Notes: generated from the letters alone by a model not told the origin. Shown: positions 7,981 through 15,511, numbered from the stretch's first letter. The stretch: 18,063 bases of DNA from Proteobacteria bacterium UBA7420 (GCA_002469975.1 DKMG01000058.1:1-18063); one strand, 5' to 3'. Numbers and translations: made by a program.

Positions 7981-8589
7981 TTAAAAAAAGAAGAACTTCT
8001 TCTTTTTTAATTCTTTGGCGCAACCCCAGTATTGCTTTTGGTACATTGTTGAGCGTGCTTGCACTCTATCTGCTACTCTAATCAGCCATTGTTTCTTGCG
8101 ATAGGTCTTCTTTTTAAACCCTCCGTACCCCTCATGGTAGGCAAGATAGAGGGAGCGAGCGTCTGTGGTAGCAAAACCCTGATAAAAACCTTTACTGGCA
8201 TACCAACCGGCAAAATCAGCTGAATCAGAAAAATCTGTTCTGCTTGCTCTAGAGCGGCCGGTTTCATCCTGATAATCTTTCCAAGTATCCTTTAAAGCCT
8301 GAGAATACCCCACAGATGATGAAGGTCTAAACCAAGGGATAAACCCAAGCAATTTTTCTCTTTCAGGTCGAATTTTTGCTTGAAAGCTAGATTCTTGATG
8401 AAAAAATGCCATCAAAACATAAGGTGGCAATTTCCAACGTTTCTCGGTCTTCATTGCTGCCTTGTACCAACTTTTTTTCTCTTTAAATATCTTGCAAATA
8501 TCATCTGGCTGCTCTGGTGGCGAGCTAATACAAGAAACTAGTAATGTAGATAACAATACAGCAGCTACTAATGAATTCTTATGCATCAT
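7981..8589 (-). CDS. lipoprotein with lytic-transglycosylase (SLT) fold
   Basis: The 202-residue protein begins with a lipoprotein signal (VLLSTLLVSC, Cys20) and should be attached to a membrane facing the periplasm. The SLT-like fold is indicated by HQESSF with the likely catalytic Glu66, VGYSQAL (93-99) and YHEGYGGF (151-158), the three usual motif positions. It may cleave peptidoglycan glycan strands; activity is not shown. Two start codons in tandem (ATGATG, at 8589 and 8586) overlap the end of ligA by 11 or 8 bases, so translation may be coupled; a weak AGGT lies upstream. The conserved part appears to end near GCAKEL (189-194). The last eight residues, Lys4-Phe4, come from a palindrome that looks like a terminator. 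It is the last gene of the minus-strand run. Confidence 0.8.
   Translation of the reverse strand: MMHKNSLVAAVLLSTLLVSCISSPPEQPDDICKIFKEKKSWYKAAMKTEKRWKLPPYVLMAFFHQESSFQAKIRPEREKLLGFIPWFRPSSSVGYSQALKDTWKDYQDETGRSRASRTDFSDSADFAGWYASKGFYQGFATTDARSLYLAYHEGYGGFKKKTYRKKQWLIRVADRVQARSTMYQKQYWGCAKELKKKKFFFF
7984..8008. terminator. probable bidirectional terminator palindrome
   Basis: AAAAAAGAAGAA (7984-7995) and TTCTTCTTTTTT (7997-8008) are perfect inverted repeats around a single central base. As RNA this gives a short hairpin with a T-run at its end in either orientation. It sits just after the M16 stop (7977-7979) and at the end of the long minus-strand operon, where a terminator is expected on both strands. 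The stem has only two G:C pairs, so it may be weak. It also codes for the last residues of the minus-strand lipoprotein. Confidence 0.6.
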
Positions 8590-10720
8590 TTAAAAAGTTA
8601 CCTATTTGATCTTCAGTAATAATTTTAACATCTAACTCATTAGCCTTAATAAGTTTAGAGCCAGCATTTTCTCCTGCGATCAGTACATTGGTTTTTTTAG
8701 ATACCGTGGAGGTAATTTTGGCTCCCTTTTGAATCAATAGCTCCTTGAGTTCATCGCGAGGCATCAAAATTAATTTTCCTGTAATAGCAATGTGCAGACC
8801 AGATAACCTTGAGCCTTGGGTAGAAATTGCTGAAGGCAAGATGAGATCTAGATGAGGAAGAATATTAGTAAGCTGGCGTTGATTCTCTTCATCATCAAAG
8901 TAATCTTTAATTTTTGAGGCCACTCTTGGACCAATATCTGGAATTGCTAATAATTCATCAAAAGAGGCTTGAGAGATTGTTTTGAAGTCATGGAGATGGG
9001 ATGCAAGATTGCGAGCAGTGGTCTCTCCTACCTCTTCAATACCGAGCGCAAAAAGGAATCTGAATAGATCAACCTGAGCTGATTTTTTGATTGATTCTAT
9101 GAGGTTATCAACTGATTTTTTTCCAAATCGCTCCAACCCCTCTAACTCTAATCGATGTTTATTCAGGGAGTATATATCTGCATACTCCTGAATAAATTTT
9201 TTACTAATAAGACTATCAAGAATTTCTTGCCCTAGCCCATCAATATCCATGGCTTTTCTTGACACAAAATGAGTAAACTTGCCCTGAATAATTTCAGGAC
9301 ATAAATTTCTACCTGAGCATTTAATAAAAGGGCTAGAAATCTTGATTTCTTTAATTTGCAGTTCCCTGTGAGGATGATCTGAAAGATATAAATTGGCCTC
9401 ATAAAGACTGGAGAATTTTTTAATTGGCTCATTGGCAGAATTAACAATCAACCAATCAGTCTGAAAATTTATAAAGACTTTAGAATTACAGCTCGGACAA
9501 AATTTAGGAGCAAGAACTACTGACCCTCTAACCCCTGCAGCAGGAATAACCCTGATCATCTTTGGAATAACGTCACCAGCTCTTTTAATCACTGCCTCAT
9601 CACCAACACGGGGATCTAATCTCTTTAATTCGTCCATGTTATGTAAAGTGCATTTACTAACATTAACGCCGCCAACATTGACTGATGTTAGCTTTGCAAC
9701 TGGAGTTAAAATCCCTGTTCTGCCAACCTGAAACTCAATATTCTCAATGGTTGTTACAGCTTCTTCAGCGGCAAATTTATGTGCTATGGCCCATCTAGGA
9801 GAGCGCGCTATCTCACCTAAGTCTGCTTGGAGCTCAAGGCTAGCAACTTTAAAAACCACCCCATCTATATCAAAAGGAATTTGATCTCTGGTGGCCTCGA
9901 TATCTTTAAAATACTGCAAGCAATCATCTATAGAATCAACCATTGCATTCAACTTATTGATTGGAAGACCCCATCCAGCAAAGGTATCAAACACTTCATC
10001 TAACACTAGAAAGCTCACCCCTTCACAAGCTCCCACTCCGTGTGCAAAAAAATCTAAAGGCCTAACATTGGTAATCATAGGATCTAGCTGCCTAAGACTT
10101 CCTGCCGCCGCATTTCTAGGATTTGCAAAAATTTTCTGGCCTTCTTGCTCTGCCAATTGGTTCAAACGTTTAAATGCAGCCTTACGAATAAATATCTCAC
10201 CTCTAATCTCTATGAGGCGAGGAAATGGTTTCCTAGATTCTTTTAAAATTAAAGGTATGGACTTGATAGTCCGAATGTTTGAAGTAATATCCTCGCCAAC
10301 ACTTCCATCCCCCCTGGTCACACCTCTAACCAAAATACCATCCTCATAAATCAATGAAACTGCAGCACCATCCATCTTAGGCTCACAAAAATATTGTAAT
10401 TTTTTTGCATCTGTTAGATTTTTTAAGGTTCGCTCGTGAAAATCAAAAATATCCTTGTCATTGAAGGCATTTGCCAATGAAAGCATGGACTTGTAATGCT
10501 TAAATGTAGAAAAATCTGATTCAGGTTTTACGCCAACCCTTTGCGAAGGAGACTCAGGAGATATCCACAATGGGTTATCGGTTTCTATACTAAGTAACTC
10601 TTGAAATAAAGAATCATACTCATGATCACTTATCGTTGGATTATCTAGCGTGTAATAGGCATGATCATGATCTCGAATCTGATGCTGCAATTCTTGATAC
10701 CGCTCTCTAGTAATGTTCAT
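8579..10720 (-). CDS. ligA: NAD+-dependent DNA ligase LigA
   Basis: This enzyme seals nicks in replication and repair, using NAD+. Domains in order are: Ia (about 1-70, with AYYTLDNPTISDHEYD), adenylation domain with CEPKMDGAA (nucleophile Lys115) and GDGSVGEDIT, OB fold (about 322-400, QVGRTGILTPVA), zinc finger (C408, C411, C468, C474), helix-hairpin-helix repeats (LGIEEVGETTA, IPDIGPRVA) and BRCT (about 637-713, LHIAITGKL then KKTNVLIAGENAGSKL). At 713 residues it is longer than E. coli LigA (671). The excess lies almost entirely between the second and third zinc cysteines. All catalytic motifs are intact, so the enzyme should be active. The ATG follows the zipA stop by one base, and the 3' end overlaps the transglycosylase-like gene. 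Confidence 0.97.
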   Translation of the reverse strand: MNITRERYQELQHQIRDHDHAYYTLDNPTISDHEYDSLFQELLSIETDNPLWISPESPSQRVGVKPESDFSTFKHYKSMLSLANAFNDKDIFDFHERTLKNLTDAKKLQYFCEPKMDGAAVSLIYEDGILVRGVTRGDGSVGEDITSNIRTIKSIPLILKESRKPFPRLIEIRGEIFIRKAAFKRLNQLAEQEGQKIFANPRNAAAGSLRQLDPMITNVRPLDFFAHGVGACEGVSFLVLDEVFDTFAGWGLPINKLNAMVDSIDDCLQYFKDIEATRDQIPFDIDGVVFKVASLELQADLGEIARSPRWAIAHKFAAEEAVTTIENIEFQVGRTGILTPVAKLTSVNVGGVNVSKCTLHNMDELKRLDPRVGDEAVIKRAGDVIPKMIRVIPAAGVRGSVVLAPKFCPSCNSKVFINFQTDWLIVNSANEPIKKFSSLYEANLYLSDHPHRELQIKEIKISSPFIKCSGRNLCPEIIQGKFTHFVSRKAMDIDGLGQEILDSLISKKFIQEYADIYSLNKHRLELEGLERFGKKSVDNLIESIKKSAQVDLFRFLFALGIEEVGETTARNLASHLHDFKTISQASFDELLAIPDIGPRVASKIKDYFDDEENQRQLTNILPHLDLILPSAISTQGSRLSGLHIAITGKLILMPRDELKELLIQKGAKITSTVSKKTNVLIAGENAGSKLIKANELDVKIITEDQIGNFLNDA
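9320..9487 (-). other. ligA: enlarged loop inside the LigA zinc finger
   Basis: These bases encode residues 412-467, between zinc cysteines C411 and C468. In E. coli the corresponding cysteines are 411 and 426, separated by 14 residues. Here there are 56, so about 42 are extra. The C-x2-C spacing and the C-x5-C spacing are unchanged. The extra segment contains DWLIVNSANEP, KKFSSLYEANLYLSD and HRELQIKEIKI, which looks like strand-helix-strand. I do not recognise it as a known domain. Confidence 0.8.
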
Positions 10721-10721
10721 T

Positions 10722-11327
10722 TTATGAAGTTTTCTGCATTACCTTTAAATGACTGGCTTCCTGAGCCTTAGATTTGTAGTGCTCTATCATTTGTTTACTC
10801 AAAGGGGCCCTAGCTCCATCACACACACTTGCATGTAACTTCTCTGAGACATCCATAGCAAAATCCAACATTCCCTGAAAAGCTTGCAGCGGATCTGGCA
10901 CCATATAAAGATCTACAGCCATTAACAAAATATGTGTTTCAGTGTCTAGTTCTAGCACCCCTGGATTAATTCCACTGGCTACTCTAAAAAGCTCAGTACC
11001 AGTCAAATCGCGATAGCTAAAAAAACCATCTACATATTTTGCATCTAAGTTTTTTAAGAGAGTTAATACCTGATTAATATCAAAATTGGATTTATCCATG
11101 GAGATCAGGTTTAAGATTACTAGCTCCTGTCCAGCAGAAGGCTCTGGTTCAGATTCAAAGCTCAAGGATCCTTGCTCAATTTTTTCATCAAATAGCATTG
11201 AAGAAGTATCTATAATGCTAGATTCAACAAGCTTTCTAGAAAATCTGGATCTATAAAAAAGATACAAGGTAACTAAAAAAAGTAAAATAGCCCCTGCGAT
11301 TAATAATATTTCTAGATTAGATAGCAT
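10722..11327 (-). CDS. zipA: cell division protein ZipA
   Basis: ZipA tethers FtsZ to the inner membrane and stabilises the early division ring in gammaproteobacteria. The 201-residue protein has an N-terminal membrane anchor (about 5-25), a short charged linker (about 28-67, acidic with PEP) and a C-terminal FtsZ-binding domain (about 68-195). In that domain LMAVDLYMVPDPLQAF, LDFAMDVSEKL and VCDGARAPLSKQMIEHYKSKA match the family pattern. It is much shorter than E. coli ZipA (328 residues), and nearly all of the loss is in the Pro/Gln-rich linker. Its place between smc and ligA is the usual gammaproteobacterial order and supports the call. Spacing is one base on both sides, so it depends on upstream transcription. 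Confidence 0.93.
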   Translation of the reverse strand: MLSNLEILLIAGAILLFLVTLYLFYRSRFSRKLVESSIIDTSSMLFDEKIEQGSLSFESEPEPSAGQELVILNLISMDKSNFDINQVLTLLKNLDAKYVDGFFSYRDLTGTELFRVASGINPGVLELDTETHILLMAVDLYMVPDPLQAFQGMLDFAMDVSEKLHASVCDGARAPLSKQMIEHYKSKAQEASHLKVMQKTS

Positions 11328-11328
11328 T

Positions 11329-14316
11329 TTAAGAAGCAGCTAATTTTAGCGCTTCCTTGACGTCTACGGAAACTACCCTGGAAACACCAGCCTCTTGCAT
11401 GGTTACGCCCATCAGATGATCACTTTTTTCCATAGAAATCTTATTGTGAGTTATAAAGATAAATTGCACTCTATCGGACATCTCTTCAACCATAGCCACA
11501 AATCTAGTCGCATTTAAGTCATCTAAAGGAGCATCAACTTCATCCAAGAGACAGAAAGGAGCTGGGTTCAACTCAAAAAGAGCAAAGACTAGGGAGAGCG
11601 CAGTCATTGCCTTCTCACCGCCTGAAAGCTGAGAGATAGTTGCATTCTTCTTTCCTGGAGGCTGAGCTGCAAGAGCAATACCAGAGTTAAGTGAGTCGCC
11701 ATCAAGAAGTTCTAACGCCGCTTTACCGCCACCAAATAACTTCGGAAAGATTTCCTGAATTTTAGAATTAACAGCATTAAAACTTTCATCAAATTTTAGT
11801 TTAGATTCAGCATCTATTTTCTTGATTGCTCCTTGCAGTTTATCCATCGCTTCATTCAAGTCTTCTAATTGAGCATCGAGCTCCTCCATCCTTTTGGATT
11901 CCTCGGCAATCTCATCTGGCGCTGCTAAATTGATGGCTCCAAGAGAGATAATTTTAGCCTGGATTGCTGCAAGAGACTGCTCAAGGTCTCTCACACTCAT
12001 TCCTTCAAATTCTAATGGATCTAACTCGGCAATAGTTATTCCAGCCTTTACAAGTGCCTGGGATGCATTATCTAAATTTACTTCAAAAGTTCTTAAATCT
12101 AATTTTCTATTATTAGATTTTTCCTCAAGACCACGAAGATCAAGGGAAGCAATAGATTTTTTATTTTCTGCTTCACGAATTGATTCATCGACTTTTGATT
12201 GTTTTTGTCTAATGGTATTCAACTCAGACTCTGCAGTAGCACTCTTTTGAACTAGCTCTGAAAGCTCTTTGTCTACCTCGGCTTTTTTTAATTCGGTTTG
12301 CTCAAGCAGTTTCGAAAGATGATTTTGCCTTGATAGATACTCATCAGGTGCGGCTAAATTAATGGAGCTCAAAGCTGAAATGCTAGTCTGAATCTCTGAG
12401 AGGGATGCCTCTAAGTTGCTTAGGTTGAACTCCGCATACTCGCTGGGGTTGATATCTGCTAGATTGATTTCGGCTTTCTCCAGTATGATTGAAGCATTAT
12501 CAAGATTCACTTCAAAGGTTCTAAGATCAAGTTTTAAAGTATTTACCTTAGATTCAATGGCACGAAGCTCACGCGAGACTGATAATTTTGAATCTTCTAA
12601 TTTTTGAATGCTGGCATTGACTTCGGATTGCTTCTCTTTAGATGCCGCTAATTCTTGATCAGTTTGAATTTTTTTCTCTTGGGAGAGCTGAAGCTCTGCA
12701 TCGAGTTGAGACATCTTTTCAGCAGTCTGACGCAATAGCTCTTCAAACCTAGTTTGTCTCTGGAGATATTCCTCGGTCATACTTTTAGATTGATCTGAGG
12801 CAATTTTAAGAATGGTGACAAGGGATTCTTTTAATTCCAGAGCTTTTTTCTTAATTGGATCCCCGCTGATCCCGAGGTTTTGCAGGGCCTCAAGAATGTG
12901 ATCAAGTAAGTTCATCGCTTTTTCTTTAGGGCTCAGATTTTCTTGATTAGACTCCTTCTCTAGAGCTTGCTGATAGCTAGTCTGAGCTCTACCCAGATCG
13001 CTTTCTGCTTGGACCTGTGTTCTGGAAAGATTTTTAAGATTAGCCTCTAACCCGGCAATCTCAGCTCTAATATTTGATGATACGCTTTGCGCTATCTCAA
13101 GCCTGGAAGACATTAAAGTATTGTCATTTCTAATTTGCTCTATCTCTGCTTGATGCTTCTCTACGCCCAAGACTTTGAGTGCTAAGCTTTGTTCAAGTTC
13201 AGCAATCTGAGTTTGCAAAACTTTTTTCTGATCATTTGCTTGCAATGCCTTTAGAATAGCAATATTTAGCTTCAACTCATTCTCTTTGGGATTTAAGGAC
13301 TCAAATGTTGATTCTTTTTCAATAGCTTTTGAGTAACTTTCCTTTGCCCTGGTGAGATCTTCTGATGTTTGAGCGTAGGTTTTATTTAAATTTTGTAAAT
13401 TGGTTTCATGTCTCGCAATGTCTGCACCTATGGAGTAAAAATTTTTCTGCGCTACTTCAAAAGAAGATAGAACGGTTGAGTGCTCTGTCCGAATTTGATC
13501 AATCGTTGATTGATGAGTTTCAACTTCAGCAGATTTTACGGTTATTTGATTTTTTAAAGTTGCTACCTCAGAAGTTAATTTATCTTTTTGGGCTTTGGCA
13601 CTGAGGGTATTTAAAATCGAAATATTTAGCTTTAAGTCTCTCTCTTCAACTTGAAATTTTTTATATTTATCAGCTGCATTTGCTTGATTCTGCAGCCTGC
13701 TAATCAAGCGATTAATCTCATCACGAATATCTTGAACCCTGGATAGGTTTTCTTTTGTTTTTTTAATGCGTTGCTCAGTTTCTTTTCTTCTTTCCTTGTA
13801 TTTAGAAATTCCAGCCGCTTCCTCAATAAACGTTCTCATTTCTTCGGGCTTTGCACTAACAATTTTGGAAACCATGCCTTGTTCAATGATGGCGTAGCTT
13901 CTTGGTCCCAAGCCAGTACCAAGGAAAATATCTTGCACGTCTTTTCGTCTGCAGGAGGTACCATTAATAGAATAATTTGACTGGCCATCTCTGGTCATTA
14001 ATCTCTTGATAGAGATTTCATTATATTTGGCATACTCGCCACCCAATTTACCCAGAGAATTATCAAATAACAGTTCAATACTGCATTGCCCTGATGGCTT
14101 TCTTAAATCTGAGCCATTAAAAATAACATCTGACATTGAGTCACCGCGAAGATTTTTAGCAGAAAGCTCTCCTAAAACCCAGCGTATCGCATCTATAACA
14201 TTTGATTTACCACAACCATTTGGGCCAACAACGGCAACCATATTTGTGGGAAAAGATATCCTCGTGGGGTCCACGAAACTTTTGAATCCAGCCAGTTTAA
14301 TGTGTTTAAGCTGCAT
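11329..14316 (-). CDS. smc: chromosome segregation ATPase Smc, hingeless and with duplicated arms
   Basis: Smc homodimers organise and segregate the chromosome by ATP-driven DNA loop handling. The heads are orthodox. The N-part has FKSF, Walker A GPNGCGKSN (31-39), IEQGMVSKIV and FIEEAAGISKYKERR. The C-part has GAINLAAPDE (793-802), FPKLFGGGKA, signature LSGGEKA (897-903) and Walker B plus D-loop FCLLDEVDAPLDD (921-933). The protein is 995 residues, against about 1160-1190 in the family. The roughly 200-residue hinge is absent; residues 466-515 lie where it should be. Residues 226-345 recur as 346-465, and 516-658 recur as 659-801, both without gaps. Translation starts after AAGGA in the 26-base gap behind ccmI. 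The frame is intact and the copies are well diverged, which argues against assembly error. Confidence 0.95.
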   Translation of the reverse strand: MQLKHIKLAGFKSFVDPTRISFPTNMVAVVGPNGCGKSNVIDAIRWVLGELSAKNLRGDSMSDVIFNGSDLRKPSGQCSIELLFDNSLGKLGGEYAKYNEISIKRLMTRDGQSNYSINGTSCRRKDVQDIFLGTGLGPRSYAIIEQGMVSKIVSAKPEEMRTFIEEAAGISKYKERRKETEQRIKKTKENLSRVQDIRDEINRLISRLQNQANAADKYKKFQVEERDLKLNISILNTLSAKAQKDKLTSEVATLKNQITVKSAEVETHQSTIDQIRTEHSTVLSSFEVAQKNFYSIGADIARHETNLQNLNKTYAQTSEDLTRAKESYSKAIEKESTFESLNPKENELKLNIAILKALQANDQKKVLQTQIAELEQSLALKVLGVEKHQAEIEQIRNDNTLMSSRLEIAQSVSSNIRAEIAGLEANLKNLSRTQVQAESDLGRAQTSYQQALEKESNQENLSPKEKAMNLLDHILEALQNLGISGDPIKKKALELKESLVTILKIASDQSKSMTEEYLQRQTRFEELLRQTAEKMSQLDAELQLSQEKKIQTDQELAASKEKQSEVNASIQKLEDSKLSVSRELRAIESKVNTLKLDLRTFEVNLDNASIILEKAEINLADINPSEYAEFNLSNLEASLSEIQTSISALSSINLAAPDEYLSRQNHLSKLLEQTELKKAEVDKELSELVQKSATAESELNTIRQKQSKVDESIREAENKKSIASLDLRGLEEKSNNRKLDLRTFEVNLDNASQALVKAGITIAELDPLEFEGMSVRDLEQSLAAIQAKIISLGAINLAAPDEIAEESKRMEELDAQLEDLNEAMDKLQGAIKKIDAESKLKFDESFNAVNSKIQEIFPKLFGGGKAALELLDGDSLNSGIALAAQPPGKKNATISQLSGGEKAMTALSLVFALFELNPAPFCLLDEVDAPLDDLNATRFVAMVEEMSDRVQFIFITHNKISMEKSDHLMGVTMQEAGVSRVVSVDVKEALKLAAS
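11914..12771 (-). repeat. smc: tandem duplication in the Smc C-terminal arm (2 x 143 codons)
   Basis: Bases 12771-12343 (residues 516-658) and 12342-11914 (residues 659-801) encode copies that align without a gap over 143 residues, with 67 identities by hand count (about 47%). Both end in INLAAPDE, the motif that normally occurs once, just before the C-terminal head. Both contain KLDLRTFEVNLDNAS unchanged. A third, degenerate start of the unit follows at residues 802-828 and leads into the head. Confidence 0.92.
12922..13641 (-). repeat. smc: tandem duplication in the Smc N-terminal arm (2 x 120 codons)
   Basis: Bases 13641-13282 (residues 226-345) and 13281-12922 (residues 346-465) encode two copies that align without a gap over 119 residues, with 54 identities by hand count (about 45%). 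Anchors are DLKLNISILN / ELKLNIAILK, IDQIR / IEQIR, LTRAKESYSKAIEKES / LGRAQTSYQQALEKES, and LNPKE / LSPKE. The first copy carries the usual Smc head-proximal sequence (NFYSIGADIAR). The second occupies the distal arm. Confidence 0.9.
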
Positions 14317-14342
14317 TAAATTTATCCTTTTCCCATTTTAAA

Positions 14343-15131
14343 CTATTGTTCCTTTTTTAACCATTCGTTCTCATAAATAAACACTTGCTCTTGATGGTTC
14401 TGCGCATCACTTAGATCAATTGTTTTCATTGAATAGAATGCATTATTTTTACAAGACATTGAAGCGGTGACTTTAACAATTTCTTGGTTTAAAAAAGCTG
14501 ATGGAAGGTCAAATCCTCTAACCAGGGCATCAGATTGATCTAGAAAAAGTTCTTGGGTGAAGTCTGGCTGTATAAAATCTTTTGCAGCAATATCTACAGC
14601 CGGGCCATTTGGAATTTCTACTGTGACGGTTAAGAGTTCCGGGCTGCAGTCTAAGGGTTTTTGAATGGTTAGTAATAGTTTGGAATTTGAGACTAAGGGG
14701 TGCTTAGCATCTCTTAAATCTGCCAGTAAGTTATATATTGGTAGCTGAAAGTCAGGCTCTGTAAATGCTGAATTTAAACTTCTTAAAATACTTTCAGCTG
14801 AATTAAATGATTCTAACTCTAGGGCTTTATAAAAAACTAAAGTGCCTAGTAAAAATGAATCTTGAGCTAGATCTTTTCGACTGAGAAAAGTTAAGATCAT
14901 CTCATCTGAAAGCTCTGAATTGTTGCGAATCTTTTGTTGAATAGCATTGGATTGCTTGGAATGCAGCCAAGAACCGAATAAAGGATCAGAGGATTGATGA
15001 TTCAGAAGCAGCCCTCCAAAGAGCATGACTGTTGCAAAAAATACCAGAGCTTTTTGTGATGAAGCTCCACTCAGCAAATAGGCCATGATTGGCAGTAATG
15101 CAATAATTAAGATGGCTATGAGAGCAAACAT
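14343..15131 (-). CDS. ccmI: cytochrome c maturation protein CcmI (CycH type)
   Basis: CcmI presents apocytochrome c to the haem ligation complex (CcmF/CcmH) at the periplasmic face. The ATG at 15131 overlaps the ccmH stop (TAATG) and lies 6 bases after GAGGAGGAG, so it is preferred over an in-frame ATG at 15197 inside ccmH. The protein is 262 residues, with two membrane segments (about 1-21 and 28-44) and a short helical region (about 65-145) that could hold one or two TPR-like hairpins. A C-terminal beta domain (about 158-250) has GPAVDIAAKDF and LFLDQSDALVRGFDL, matching the family pattern (PLAV then LDDSDAM). The TPR part is clearly smaller than in Pseudomonas-type CcmI (about 400 residues). 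No terminator is visible before smc. Confidence 0.82.
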   Translation of the reverse strand: MFALIAILIIALLPIMAYLLSGASSQKALVFFATVMLFGGLLLNHQSSDPLFGSWLHSKQSNAIQQKIRNNSELSDEMILTFLSRKDLAQDSFLLGTLVFYKALELESFNSAESILRSLNSAFTEPDFQLPIYNLLADLRDAKHPLVSNSKLLLTIQKPLDCSPELLTVTVEIPNGPAVDIAAKDFIQPDFTQELFLDQSDALVRGFDLPSAFLNQEIVKVTASMSCKNNAFYSMKTIDLSDAQNHQEQVFIYENEWLKKEQ

Positions 15132-15511
15132 TACAATCTCCTCCTCAAAAAGAACAGGGTGATCATTAGGCCCAGGAAAATAAATGGGCCAAGCCATAAA
15201 ATATAATTTGCGCCCTCAAATGCAGGCTTATAATCTGAAGATGCACCAAATCGTTGCTTAACATAATTTTTAATCTCTGCATTTGAGGAGCCTGATTGGA
15301 TTAATTCGTAGACACGTTGCTTTAGATCCCGGGAGACAGGCACATCAGAGCTTGCTATGCTGCCACTGGTGCATTTGGGGCATCGAATTTCAGATATCAA
15401 CGAATAGAAACGTTTTTCCTTCCTGGGATCATCAAAACTATATAACTCTTCAGCCTGCATAAAGCTTGATGTGCAGAGTAAGACAGAGCATGTGAAAATG
15501 AATGCTTTCAT
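15131..15511 (-). CDS. ccmH: cytochrome c maturation thiol-disulfide protein CcmH
   Basis: CcmH reduces or holds the CXXCH cysteines of apocytochrome c and works with CcmF in haem attachment. The 126-residue protein has a signal sequence (about 1-20), the redox motif IRCPKC (C44, C47) in a three-helix bundle (VPVSRDLKQRVYELI then IKNYVKQRFG), and one C-terminal membrane helix (about 102-122) followed by RRR. This is the short, unfused form; the E. coli protein carries the CcmI part as a fusion, here encoded by the next gene. The ATG overlaps the ccmG stop by four bases (ATGA). Confidence 0.95.
   Translation of the reverse strand: MKAFIFTCSVLLCTSSFMQAEELYSFDDPRKEKRFYSLISEIRCPKCTSGSIASSDVPVSRDLKQRVYELIQSGSSNAEIKNYVKQRFGASSDYKPAFEGANYILWLGPFIFLGLMITLFFLRRRL
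15138..15146 (-). promoter_or_regulatory. strong ribosome binding site that fixes the ccmI start
   Basis: On the minus strand GAGGAGGAG ends 6 bases before the ATG at 15131, inside the last codons of ccmH. It is one of the clearest ribosome sites in the operon and supports the shorter 262-residue CcmI. Confidence 0.8.

Noticed and set aside
9891..10349. Open frame of 152 codons on the plus strand inside ligA
   Set aside because: It is antisense to the adenylation-domain codons of a clearly real ligase gene. Its translation shows no family features and it has no ribosome site.
11914..13641. Smc repeats as an assembly artefact or recent slippage
   Set aside because: The copies are only about 45-47% identical in protein, differ at many synonymous sites, and keep one open frame throughout, so they are old and maintained.
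14006..14341. Open frame of 111 codons on the plus strand over the start of smc
   Set aside because: It mirrors the Walker A and head codons of smc on the other strand. The product has no recognisable features.
15132..15197. ATG at 15197 as the start of ccmI
   Set aside because: It would overlap ccmH by 67 bases and add a non-membrane stretch before the anchor. The ATG at 15131 has an excellent ribosome site and a TAATG junction.
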